From Clusia tigrina (lineage: Eukaryota > Arthropoda > Insecta > Diptera > Clusiidae), in contig OV050031.1 in the NCBI GenBank assembly GCA_920105625.2, positions 80,175,995 through 80,239,994 of the forward strand: a stretch of DNA of 64,000 nucleotides, in the 5' to 3' direction. Position numbers and translations under genes: made by a program. The notes below the pieces were generated by a model. The model worked only from the letters and a program-made list of their open reading frames with translations. It did not search any database and was not told the origin of the DNA. Shown one piece after another: positions 35,623-45,359 of this stretch (position 1 is the stretch's first letter; each line of letters begins with the position of its first letter).

Positions 35623-38600
35623 ACTGGAAAGCCAAAAGTAAGGAAGTAACAGTTAGGCCGAAGGTACGTGTGACTGGTAATGTAGGAAGTACAGTCCAGG
35701 AAAAGGAGGAGCAAGAGGCTCTCCAATACCACGTACCAAGAATTGTAAGAACAATGGTTCAAGTGACGGATGAGCAAGAGTCTCTCCGGGAGAAAATTTT
35801 TGATTGCGTATTGATTTCGGTAACTGTGATGATTCTAGCACTTAGATTAAGTTTCAATAAGATTAGAGAGTATAGGCCAATCGCCGCGTACGTGATACGA
35901 GGATGTATGGTTAAGGTATTAGCGGTAATGTTGAGGGAGTATAGGGTTGTAAGGCATAACTGTGGTGCATGGAGGAGAAAATTGGAAGAGTTAGGAAGTA
36001 GATACGCGTCCATTTTGGAGTCAAAAGGGCGTTGTTTCGTTGTGAGCAGGGTAGGAGATGCTTTCATCGAGATACCCTGCAAGGAAGCAGCTAGTGGAAA
36101 GCTAGTGCTTTTGGTAGATTCAGGGGCGGATACTAGCCTCGTAAAATCTAGTGTTTTACGGAAAGGACTAGTTATTAACCCAAAAGATGTAAGAACGCTT
36201 AATGGAGCGTTCGGAGGTTGCATCAGAACACTGGGGTCACTTAAAATAGGGCACAGTAAAGTTAAGGAAATGAGTTTTAGAGTGCACGCAGTTGAATTGG
36301 ATAGGGAAGGTATCCCGGCCGATGGGATAATTGGCCGCGATAATCTCTGGGGCCGCACCATACTGGATGCGCTGGAGAAACAGTTATCATTTTATGATGA
36401 TAATAAGAATAGAATCCTTACTCTCCCATTGAAGTCATGGCAGGAAGGAACCGTGAATAGGGTTAAGAATTGTATGGAGGTAGTGAACGCAAGGTCAACC
36501 AGAATAGTTTCTATTCGTGTAAACACGAAACTTAGGACTGTTGTTTTGCACAAGCAGCAACTAGCGGACGGCGTATATATGGGAGAGACCATAACGCACG
36601 TTAATAAGGGTAGAGTGTACGCTTGGGTACTCAACGCATCAGAAAAGGACTACCTGATGGATGAGGGTTTTAGACCTAAGTTCACTAGTTACGATAATTT
36701 TAAGGAACCGAATTATGGAACGGTTAATCAGATTAAGCAGATAGATGTAAGGAAAAGAATGGAGAGAGTGCTAGAATCACTAAAGTTAGACCCAAGCGTG
36801 AATTCAGAAGAGAAGGCATCAATAGAAGCCATTTGTATGTCGTTCCATGACATATTTTTGCTGGAAGGAGACCAGCTAACTTATACACCAGAGGTAGAGC
36901 ATGAAATACCTACTAGAGTGGATCAAGCGCCAATTAACCAGAAGCAATACAGATTGCCGCAAGCTCACAAAGATGAGGTAAATAGACAAGTGGAAGGAAT
37001 GTTAAAGGATAACATTATTTCACCGAGTATCTCGCCTTGGAACTCACCAATAATTTTGGTACCAAAGAAGGGAGGTGCGCAGGGTCAGAAGAAGTGGAGA
37101 ATGGTCGTCGATTTTAGGAAATTGAACGACGCCACTATCAAGCAGGTGTTCCCGATACCAAGGATAGAAGAGATTCTGGATCAATTGGGACACAGTAGAT
37201 ATTTTTCTACACTTGATTTAGCGAGTGGCTACCACCAAGTCCTGGTGGATACCCAAGATAAGCAGAAACCCGCGTTCAGCACCGGTTTAGGCCATTACGA
37301 GTTCAATAGAATGCCGTTTGGATTAACAGGAGCACCGGCTACCTTCCAACGGCTAATGAACCATGTGCTAACAGGCTTACAAGGGTTAGATTGTTTTGTG
37401 TATCTCGATGATATTGTAATTTATGGGAAGAACTTGCAGCAGCACTCGCAACGCTTGCGCAAGGTGCTCCAGAAATTGCGAGAACACAACTTGAAATTGA
37501 ACACGGAGAAGTGTCAATTCTTACGAAGAGAGGTGGTTTATTTAGGCCATCGTTGCTCAGAGGCAGGAGCACTGCCTGACCCGCAGAAGGTGGAATGCGT
37601 TAGAAATTTAGCGGTTCCAAGAAACAGAAAAGAAGTGCAAGCATTCCTAGGACTAGTGAACTATTATAGAAAGTTCGTGGAAGGACTAGCCGGAATTGCT
37701 TTGCCCATTAATAAGTTGCTACGAAAAGAAGCAAAGTTCGAATGGACAGAGAGATGTCAGCAAGCATTCGAGAGGCTAAAGGAAATAATTAGCTCGCCAC
37801 CAATTTTGGCATACCCCGACTTTGAGCAAACTTTTTTGTTAACCACTGATGCTAGCAATGAAGCGTTAGGGGCAGTATTGTCACAAGGGGACGTCGGGAA
37901 TGACCGACCAATAGCATTCGCAAGCAGAGCGCTTAGTGACACGGAGAAGAGATACTCCACAATAGAAAAGGAATTTCTAGCCATAGTATGGGCTACGAAG
38001 AATTTTAGAGCATATTTGTTAGGACGCCCATTTAGGATATATACTGATCACCAGCCGTTAAGAGGCATAGCCAATTTGAAAGACCAAACGTCTAGGCTAG
38101 CTAGGTTCAGACACAAATTGTCTGAGTATGATTTTGAAATCATATACAAACCAGGGAAAAAGAATCTGAATGCCGATGCACTCAGCAGAGTACCGCAGAC
38201 ACAGAAAGTATCAGTAGTGCAAACAAGGTCCAAAGCACGGTCGGATAAGGAGAAGGCCGAGAGGATACAGAAGGACAAAGTTGATGCTACAAGAGATGTT
38301 AGCAATGCGGGTTTCGATACCAATGAGCAAGCAGCCAGTAGTGTGGAATGGCTGAAGGATATAAAGGATATCCAGGCTGTGTTAAAGGGTTTCCATGATT
38401 CACCTCTAGGTGGACACCAGGGATTCTGGAAAACCCATGACAGAATTTGGCGAGTATACGGATGGAAAGGTATGCTCAAGGACATAAAAAAATACGTAAG
38501 AAGTTGCCCAAAGTGCCAGGCCAACAAAAGTTCAAGGCTAACAAAGATGCCCATGGTATTAACGGACACACCAAAGCAACCATTTGATAAGGTTCATATG

Positions 38601-39410
38601 GATATTGTAGGTATTTTAACTGAGACTGTTTCGGGCAATAAATACATCTTGACGTTCCAAGACGATTTCTCAAAGTATATGGCGTGCGTGGCTATACCCG
38701 ATGCTGAAGCAGGTACGGTAGCCAAAGCATTCTTTGATGAAATTATAGCACGTTACAACATACCTAAGGTTTTGATAACCGACAATGCTTCAAATTTCGT
38801 ATCAAAACTATTCTCAGAAACGTGTAAAATGCTGGGAATCAAGAAGTTGCACATAACACCATATCATCCACAGGCGAATGGCTCATTGGAACGTAGTCAT
38901 CGACCTCTGGCCGAGTACTTGCGCAGTTTTGCCAAAGAAGACGGCTCGAATTGGGATCAATGGTTGACCACTGCAATGCATGTACACAATAATACGGTAC
39001 ATGTATCAACGAAGCAAACTCCGTTTAGAACACTTTACGGGTTTGACTTCAACATGCCAGCGAATTTGAAGCGCAAATGTGCGCCTGTATACAATGCTGA
39101 TGACCCGAATAAAGTGCAAAAGTGTCAGTTGCAGCGAGCGCACGAATTGGTTAGAGAAAACCAGGAATGTGCTAAACGAGTGGCCAGGGAAGCCTATAAC
39201 AAGGTACTAAACCCAGTAGTTTTTCATGTGGGTGATCAAGTACTAATGAAGAATCAGGCTAGGAGAAACAAATTCTCACCTGTGTGGATAGGTCCCTATG
39301 TAGTAGCAGAGATCAAAAGCCCAGTTACAACGGTCGTAACGATTAAGGGCAAAAATAAAAAGCTACATAATAATTTGTTGAAATTATTCCACATTAGACC
39401 ACACAAATAA
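35568..39410 (+). CDS. pol: Pol polyprotein: protease, reverse transcriptase, RNase H, integrase
   Basis: Open in the -1 frame relative to gag from 35568; about 1,272 codons from the slip site to the TAA at 39408. No ATG suits as a start, so it is read as a Gag-Pol fusion by frameshifting. The aspartic protease shows DSGAD at 36117-36131. Reverse transcriptase runs from about 36950, with VVDFRKLND near 37106 and YLDD at 37401-37412. RNase H has its first catalytic Asp in TTDAS (37848), then a Glu in IEKEF near 37962-37976 and an Asp in YTDHQP (38046). Integrase has the zinc residues His 38394, His 38415, Cys 38505 and Cys 38514. Its catalytic Asp 38601, Asp 38781 and Glu 38889 have the canonical 35-residue D-E spacing. 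A GPYVV motif near 39290 marks a GPY/F-type C-terminus. No stop or frameshift was seen. Confidence 0.95.
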   Translation, partial: AVPTEEPGKLPAAQSRPVDWKAKSKEVTVRPKVRVTGNVGSTVQEKEEQEALQYHVPRIVRTMVQVTDEQESLREKIFDCVLISVTVMILALRLSFNKIREYRPIAAYVIRGCMVKVLAVMLREYRVVRHNCGAWRRKLEELGSRYASILESKGRCFVVSRVGDAFIEIPCKEAASGKLVLLVDSGADTSLVKSSVLRKGLVINPKDVRTLNGAFGGCIRTLGSLKIGHSKVKEMSFRVHAVELDREGIPADGIIGRDNLWGRTILDALEKQLSFYDDNKNRILTLPLKSWQEGTVNRVKNCMEVVNARSTRIVSIRVNTKLRTVVLHKQQLADGVYMGETITHVNKGRVYAWVLNASEKDYLMDEGFRPKFTSYDNFKEPNYGTVNQIKQIDVRKRMERVLESLKLDPSVNSEEKASIEAICMSFHDIFLLEGDQLTYTPEVEHEIPTRVDQAPINQKQYRLPQAHKDEVNRQVEGMLKDNIISPSISPWNSPIILVPKKGGAQGQKKWRMVVDFRKLNDATIKQVFPIPRIEEILDQLGHSRYFSTLDLASGYHQVLVDTQDKQKPAFSTGLGHYEFNRMPFGLTGAPATFQRLMNHVLTGLQGLDCFVYLDDIVIYGKNLQQHSQRLRKVLQKLREHNLKLNTEKCQFLRREVVYLGHRCSEAGALPDPQKVECVRNLAVPRNRKEVQAFLGLVNYYRKFVEGLAGIALPINKLLRKEAKFEWTERCQQAFERLKEIISSPPILAYPDFEQTFLLTTDASNEALGAVLSQGDVGNDRPIAFASRALSDTEKRYSTIEKEFLAIVWATKNFRAYLLGRPFRIYTDHQPLRGIANLKDQTSRLARFRHKLSEYDFEIIYKPGKKNLNADALSRVPQTQKVSVVQTRSKARSDKEKAERIQKDKVDATRDVSNAGFDTNEQAASSVEWLKDIKDIQAVLKGFHDSPLGGHQGFWKTHDRIWRVYGWKGMLKDIKKYVRSCPKCQANKSSRLTKMPMVLTDTPKQPFDKVHMDIVGILTETVSGNKYILTFQDDFSKYMACVAIPDAEAGTVAKAFFDEIIARYNIPKVLITDNASNFVSKLFSETCKMLGIKKLHITPYHPQANGSLERSHRPLAEYLRSFAKEDGSNWDQWLTTAMHVHNNTVHVSTKQTPFRTLYGFDFNMPANLKRKCAPVYNADDPNKVQKCQLQRAHELVRENQECAKRVAREAYNKVLNPVVFHVGDQVLMKNQARRNKFSPVWIGPYVVAEIKSPVTTVVTIKGKNKKLHNNLLKLFHIRPHK
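35589..35595 (+). promoter_or_regulatory. Programmed -1 ribosomal frameshift site GGGAAAC
   Basis: GGGAAAC lies in the gag frame as G GGA AAC, the canonical X XXY YYZ form used by several retroviruses. It falls inside the 55-base window (35568-35622) where the gag and -1 pol frames are both open, 25 bases before the gag stop. No other X XXY YYZ heptamer in frame was found in that window. Confidence 0.85.
35596..35629 (+). promoter_or_regulatory. Candidate stimulatory hairpin after the slip site
   Basis: TTCCAG (35596-35601) pairs perfectly with CTGGAA (35624-35629). Inside it GGCC (35603-35606) pairs with GGCC (35614-35617) around a 7-base loop. The inner stem begins 7 bases after the heptamer, the usual spacer. 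The outer stem would start at once and would have to be melted as the ribosome arrives. Only base complementarity supports this. Confidence 0.5.
35802..35850 (+). other. Hydrophobic segment in Pol upstream of the protease
   Basis: Between the frameshift and the protease, Pol contains CVLISVTVMILALRL, about 15 mostly hydrophobic residues followed by basic ones. This resembles a short membrane-associating helix. It may instead be a packing helix of a protease prodomain. Confidence 0.4.
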
Positions 39411-40262
39411 AGACATGTGTTAGCAGTGTCTTACAAGTGTAAACACAAAAATAACAACGTAAACATGTACGTGTGTGTATCAAATAACACACACAGCTCC
39501 GAGTTTCAAAGGCAAGGCCAGCAGAAGTGTGCCGCTTAAAATCGAGCGATTAAAGTTGACGTAATAAAAGTGCTTAGTATGCACTGTGGCCGAACGAAGC
39601 ATAGTAGGGAAAAATATTTTTTTTAAATAATGATAAATATTGCACGTAATTAAAAAATAAAATGAAATAATAAGACAGTCGTGGGTAAGTAATATAAAAC
39701 AAAACTTCGAATATGTACATACATACATACGGCAGTGTATGCACTGAAATTCGATGCATGATCATTAACGCCAGGCAACGGAACTGCTGGTGAAGTAAGT
39801 ATATATACGAGTATGTATATATGTGTATAAGATAAAGAATGAATGTACGAATGTATATTTAAAGAAGTAAGTATTCTAGTTAGGAGGAATGGGTATGTAC
39901 GTATGTATATATTTGCAGATACTGCAGCAGGCTATATGTAGATATACTCGTACATGGGTTTTAACTGTTTATTGTTTAGGAAATTAGCGGATGGAAATTC
40001 GAAAAAATGTATAGTTAATTGGGGAAAATAACGTTAGTAATTAATTCTAGGTAAATTAAAGCGCCTTGAATGTATGCATGTATTCATATACGAGCTAATT
40101 ACAGGATGGAAAATAGAATCGATAATGGATATATACATATCAGGCTAGAAGTAAATTTAAATAAAACGTAATTGTATGCGATGAAAGGTATAGTCATGCA
40201 ATGGACAAAGTTTTGACACAAACGGGATTATTTTATATAATCTGGTTTTTGTCGGAGGGCCA

Positions 40263-40400
40263 ATGAATTGGTTTATAGTTGAAATGAGTGATAACTCACG
40301 TGTTGAAAAAGAGCACGAAAAATTAATCAGAGCAAAACTGATGCCCTATATGGCTATGAAAACGCATAGTCCAGTCCTCTTTTCCTCCAGGATACGGTAG
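40263..40400 (+). CDS. Short open frame of unknown meaning, 45 codons
   Basis: ATG at 40263 to TAG at 40398, beginning MNWFIVEMSDNSR, with a mixed charged composition and no recognisable domain. It starts about 850 bases after pol. At this length in AT-rich DNA it may be chance; it is listed because nothing else explains the region. Confidence 0.15.
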   Translation: MNWFIVEMSDNSRVEKEHEKLIRAKLMPYMAMKTHSPVLFSSRIR

Positions 40401-40867
40401 CGAATCCGATAATGTAAGGGGAGAAGACGAGTGGATGGCAAATTGAATGATATAGCATTCAATTATAAAAAAAGCATGTTGTAGAAATATTGTTTTTTGT
40501 TTATATATTCAGGAATAGCGTATGTTTAAGAAAAGTTACAGATTAAAAAATTATAATCTGAGTAAAAGTTCAGATTAAAATTAAAGGTAGTTTAGAAAAA
40601 AAAAAATTAGAGTTAAAAAATTAATTGTTTAAAATCTAACTTTATAATAAAATAAGTGTTATAATAAAAAGAAAAAGAAATTATACCCAAGAGTATATAT
40701 AGTACTTATAGTGTATTTATTTAAATATTATATAATTGTGAAATTCATTTATTAAATTGACTTATGAAATGTTCGACAAAAATTAAACATAGAAGAAATA
40801 TCAAACTAAAATGTATACTAGAAAATTGAGAAAATTATTATAGGTGTTCTCTAAATAGCTCTGATGA

Positions 40868-41607
40868 TGTGAAGCGAAGCAGGAAGTTCCGGGAACAGCG
40901 GATATCGGAAGACGGTGCGGACTAAAGGACCAACATAGTATTCGGAAAGATGCGTTTTTGAAAAACAGAGATTTTTGGCAGTTATCTAAGGTTTGTGACC
41001 CCAAGGATGCCAACATATTAAATTGGGGATGAATGGCGACGGATGTAATTTTAATTTTGCGAAACGGCATATGGCCGCAGCATTTGAATGCGTTGTGTAT
41101 GAGTTATTGACAAAGAACCAAAAATAAACAAGTTTCCTTGCGGAGTCATATTTTGCATTGGACAGTTTTATATTACAAGGTCCACCCAGTGTATCACGAT
41201 CTCAACAGAATCGATTTTGAATAAGTTGAAGATGGGTAAAAGCTTAAGGAGGGTGACTGAAACCACCACCAAATATAATAAGCAGAGGAAATTTGGCTCA
41301 CGGAAGTTAATTGCTTCATTGAAGTATATGTCCAATCTAGAGTATGAACATATGATATGTGATTCACATATGAAATATGAGTTAATACAAGAGGACACAG
41401 AGACTGGTAACCGACCAGAGTACACAAATTACATAATTGAACGTGTATCTCAGAAAAATACCGATTGTCTTCATATCAAAGCCAAACGATGTCAAATACC
41501 ATTATGAGGAAGCTCAAGAGAAATACTTCCGCCATAAAACGTATTGCTGCAAAGTAAGACGGAGTATTGTAATCTCTCATGTATTCCAAATGTTTTTTAC
41601 AAGTTGA
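40868..41607 (+). pseudogene. Fragmentary open frames, possible relict third ORF
   Basis: Three stop-free stretches in different frames lie close together. 40868-41032 has no ATG and contains KDAFLKNRDFWQLSK. 41232-41507 has an ATG start and 91 codons, and contains GSRKLIASLKYMSNLEYEH. 41437-41607 has no ATG and contains KYHYEEAQEKYFRHK. Their amino-acid composition is balanced rather than the K/N/I bias of translated AT-rich DNA, so a decayed accessory or env-like gene is possible. The frames are broken by stops and frame changes and no family was recognised. Chance open frames remain the main alternative. Confidence 0.3.
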
Positions 41608-41940
41608 ATACTATAAGCAGAGGCAGTACCACTTACAGCCGTGTGGCACACTATAAAGGGAAAGAAGAAGGATACTAAAAGCAAAGTTTTAATGGCAAAC
41701 CAGATCGCCAACCTATAACATCTTTGTACGTACCGATCCAGAAAGAAGGGAGGGGTATGCAGAGTTCATCGAGGGACTTCACTCTGACAACGACGGTCGT
41801 CAACTGGACCAGCAGGTAGCAGAGGGCGCAGTATAATATAAGGTTTTATGTATAGAATAGAATTGTGTTATTGTTTAGATAGTTGTATATACGCCAATGA
41901 GAAAAGAGTCAATGAAAGACCAAATTATAAAAAGGGGAAT

Positions 41941-42180
41941 ATAAAAAAAAATAATGATGGATAAAAATAAGAAAAAAAAAAAAAAAAAAAAAAACAAACA
42001 AACAAAAACAAAAACAAAGTAAAGAAAAAAAATAAAAATAAAAGAAAGAAAACTACAAAAGAAAATAAAAGCTAGAGAAAAAAAAATATATATATGGAAA
42101 AGAAAAGAATAAAAAAGGAAGAAAAAACCGTGATAGAACCCAAACAAGGCGATTTCATGAAAAAAAAAAAATAAAACAAA
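41941..42180 (+). repeat. A-rich low-complexity block
   Basis: Includes an uninterrupted run of 23 A at about 41972-41994, then CAAA/CAAAAA repeats and many short A runs separated by G or T. The antisense open frames here are phenylalanine-rich artefacts. Confidence 0.85.
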
Positions 42181-42283
42181 TTATATATATGTACTATAGA
42201 GCTAAATAAATGCACATAATTGTTTACAGTGCAAGAAAAATATTGTAGAGATTTTATGGAAGTTAGTTGCACTAACTTCTTTT

Positions 42284-42299
42284 AGAAAGAGGGGAGGGA
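42284..42299 (+). other. Polypurine tract
   Basis: AGAAAGAGGGGAGGGA directly before the 3' LTR, the plus-strand primer site protected from RNase H. All 16 bases are purines. Confidence 0.9.
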
Positions 42300-42774
42300 T
42301 GTTGTGAGTTAGAATCAAGCTACTTACGCGTAGTTGACTCACAGCACCGGCTCCTATTAAATTCATTAAGAACGCACATATTTTTAGGGTGCAAATATTG
42401 AAAATGAACAGTAATTATTCATTAATTATGATGTAAACTTTTAGGGTGTCACAGTTCCGCAGTCAAGCTGACGAGGGGCATTTAGAATGCACCGACGACA
42501 CTTTTACTTGCAGTAGGTCAGCGGGCTTGAGCAACTGACACCAAATAACAATTGCGTAACTGGAACACCAGAAAAGTGAAGACGTAGACTGTAATGTTTA
42601 TTTGTAAATAGTATATAAGAACTAGCATTTTAAGAATAAAGCTCTCTTGTGTTTTAAAATTGAAAGGTGAAAAGTGTTTGTACTTTACGTTAGGGTTCTT
42701 GATTTTTCAGCCACTCGCCTGAAAACGGCGACAGGACGTCTCCCCAGTCAGGCAAGGACTCGAGATCCCCAACA
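42300..42774 (+). repeat. 3' LTR of the retrotransposon
   Basis: 475 bases, the same length as the 5' LTR and differing only at 42556 (G for T) and 42660 (T for C). It ends CCCCAACA, followed by the CAGA duplication and array sequence. Confidence 0.97.
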
Positions 42775-42778
42775 CAGA
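42775..42778. repeat. Target-site duplication, right copy (CAGA)
   Basis: CAGA followed by TAGGGGTAGATATAGG, completing the monomer core interrupted at 31678. Confidence 0.85.
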
Positions 42779-44190
42779 TAGGGGTAGATATAGGCATATA
42801 GAAGGCAGCAGACCCCCAATCGATAGCGGCAGTGACTGAGACGCCTACAGAGACGCTGACAGAGGCTGCGACACCGACTGAGACGCCAACTGAGGCAGAT
42901 AGGGGTAGATATAGGAATAGAGAAGGCAGCTGACCCCCCCAATCGACAGTAGCAGTGACTGAGACGCCTACAGAGACGCTGTCAGAGGCTGAGACTCTGA
43001 CTGAGACGCCGACTGAAGCAGATAGGGGTAGATATAGGCATAGAGAACGCAGCAGAGCCACCCAATCGAGAGCGGCAGCGAGGGAGACGCCTACAGAGAC
43101 GCTGACAAAAGCTGCGACGCCGACTGAGACGTCGACCGAGGCAGATAGGGGTAGATATAAGCATAGAGAAGGCAGCAGACCCCCCAATCGACAGCGGCAG
43201 CGACTGAGACACCTACAGGGACGCTGTCAGAGGCTGCGTCTCTGACTGAGACGCCGACTGAAGCAGATAGGGGTAGATATAATCATAGAGAAGGCAGCAG
43301 ACCCACCAATAGACAGCGGCAGCGGCTAAGACGCCTACAGAAATGCTGACAGAGGCTGCGACGCCGACTGAGACGCCGACTGAGGCAGATAGGGGTAGAT
43401 ATAGGCATAGAGAAGGCAGCAGACCCACCAATAGACAGCGGCAGCGACTAAGACGCCTACAGAAATGCTGACAGAAGTTGCGACGCCGACTGACGCAGAT
43501 AGGTGTAGATATAGGCATAGAGAATGCAGCAGACCCCCCAATCGCAAGCAGGAGCGACTGAGACCCCTACAGAGATGCTGACAGAGGCTGCGACGCCTAC
43601 TGAAACGCCGACTGAGGCAGATAGGTTGATATAGGCATAGAGAAGGCAGCTGACCCCCCAATCGACAGCGGCAGCGACTGAGACGCCTACAGAGACGCTT
43701 ACAGAGGCTGCGACGCCGACTGAGACTCCGACTGTGGCAGATAGGCTTAGATATAGTCATAGACAAGGCAGCAGACTCCCCCAATCGACAGCGGCAGAGA
43801 TTGAGACGCCTTCAGAGACGCCTACAGACACGCTGAAAAAGGCTTCGACGCAGACTGAGGCAGATAGGGGTAGATATAGGCATAGAGAAGGCAGCAGACC
43901 CACCAATAGACAGCGGCAGCGACTAAGACGCCTACAGAAATGCTGACAGAGGCTGCGACGCCGACTGACGCAGATAGGTGTAGATATAGGCATAGAGAAG
44001 TCAGCAGACCCACCAATATACAGCGGCAGCGACTAAGACGCCTACAGAAATGCTGACAGAGGCTGCGACGCCGACTGACGCAGATAGGTGTAGATATAGG
44101 CATGGGGAAGGCCGCAGACCCCCCAATCGACAGCGGCAGCGGCAGCGGCAGCGACTGAGCCGCCTACAGAGACGCTGACAGAGGCTGCGA
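42775..44190. repeat. Block Q segment right of the retrotransposon, copy 1 of 3
   Basis: Begins in mid-unit at the element boundary and matches 45360-46775 at an offset of 2,584 to 2,585, including the rare GACAGTAGCAGTGACTG variant. Confidence 0.8.
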
Positions 44191-44203
44191 CGCCGACTGA
44201 GAA

Positions 44204-44999
44204 GCCTACAGAGGCGCTGACAGAGGCTGCGACGCCTGCTGAGACGCCGACTGAGCCAGATAGGTTATATAGGCATAGAGAAGGCAGCTGACCCCCCAAT
44301 CGACAGCGGCAGCGACTGAGACACCTACTGAGACGCTGACAAAAGCTGCGACACCGACTGAGACGCCTACAGAGACGCTTACAGAGGCTGCGACGCCGAC
44401 TGATATGCCGACAGAGGTAGGAGGCTGCGACGCCGACTGAGATGCTAACTGAGGCAGATAGGGGTAGATATAGGCATAGACAAGGCAGCAGACCCCCCCA
44501 ATCGACAGCGGCAGAGATTGAGATGCCTTCAGAGACGCCTACAGACTCGCTGAAAAAAGCTTCGACGCCGACTGAGGCAGATAGCGGTAGATATAGGCAG
44601 CAGACCCACCAATAGACAGTGGCAGCGACTAAGACGCCTACAGAAATGCTGACAGAGGCTGCGACGCAGACTGACGCAGATAGGTGTAGATATAGGCATA
44701 GAGAAGGCAGCAGACCCCCCAATCGAAAGCAGGAGCGACTGAGAAGCCTACAGAGGCGCTGACAGAGGCTGCGACGCCTGCTGAGACGCCGACTGAGGCA
44801 GATAGGTTATATAGGCATAGAGAAGGCAGCAGACCCCCAATCGACAGCGGCAGCGACTGAGACGCCTACTGAGACTCTGACAAAAGCTGCGACACCGACT
44901 GAGACGCCTTCAGAGACGCTTACAGAGGCTGCGACGCCGACTGAGACGCCGACTGAGGCAGGAGGCTGCGATGCCGACTGAGATGCTCTCTGAGGCAGA
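44204..44999. repeat. Paralogue of the retrotransposon's left flank, empty site
   Basis: Partner of 30761-31678. At 44992 it reads GAGGCAGATAGGGGTAG without interruption, which shows the pre-insertion arrangement of this block. Confidence 0.75.
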
Positions 45000-45041
45000 T
45001 AGGGGTAGATATAGGCATAGAGAAGGCAGCAGACCCGACAA

Positions 45042-45307
45042 TCGATAGCGGAGGAGACTGCGACGCCTACAGAAACGCAGAAAGAGGCTTCGACCCCGAC
45101 TGAGACGCCGACTGAGGCACATAAAGTTATATATAGGCATAGAGAAGGCATCATACCCCCAATCGACAGCGGTAGCGCCGGAGACGCCTACAGAGTCGCA
45201 GAAAGAGGCTCCGACGCCGACTAAGAAGCCGACTGAGGCAGATAAGGTTGTATATAGGCATAGAGAAGGCATAATTCCCCCAGTCGACATCGGTAGCGAC
45301 TCAGTCG
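45042..45307. repeat. Divergent units (family D), copy 3
   Basis: Same family, directly before the block Q start at about 45308. One unit has a GTTGTATATAGG core. Confidence 0.75.
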
Positions 45308-45359
45308 CCTACTGAGACGCTGACAAAGGCTGCGCCACCTTCTGAGATGTCGACCGAGG

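Larger units (their letters stand above)
39411..42283 (+). other. Long 3' region of the retrotransposon without env
   Basis: About 2.9 kb between pol and the polypurine tract. AT-rich, with TACA/TATG microsatellite stretches at about 39713-39730 and 39795-39960. It holds a 45-codon frame at 40263-40400, the fragmentary frames at 40868-41607 and an A-rich block at 41941-42180. No frame is long enough for an envelope glycoprotein, and no signal peptide, furin site or transmembrane anchor was recognised. The region makes the element long for a gag-pol type. Confidence 0.8.
31679..42774 (+). mobile_element. Complete Ty3/gypsy-superfamily LTR retrotransposon, 11,096 bp
   Basis: In order: 475-bp LTR, serine-type PBS, 1.1-kb leader, gag, -1 frameshift site, pol (protease, reverse transcriptase, RNase H, integrase), a 2.9-kb region without env, polypurine tract, 475-bp LTR. 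Protease-RT-RNaseH-integrase order, the YLDD box and a GPY/F-like C-terminus place it in Ty3/gypsy (Metaviridae). The RNase H region and PBS recall the gypsy/17.6/297 group, but TGTTG...CAACA LTR ends differ from the AGT-type ends of many insect errantiviruses, so the clade is left open. The LTRs differ at 2 of 475 positions (31935 T/42556 G; 32039 C/42660 T) and all coding motifs are intact, so this is a young copy that may still be autonomous. Confidence 0.95.

Noticed and set aside
33824..39728. Antisense and alternate-frame open frames across gag and pol
   Set aside because: Shadows of the real coding frames, with no independent motifs.
41875..42272. Antisense phenylalanine-rich membrane protein
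   Set aside because: It is the translation of the A-rich block at 41941-42180.
39411..42283. Envelope gene of an errantivirus
   Set aside because: No frame of adequate length, no signal peptide, cleavage site or membrane anchor; only short broken frames are present.
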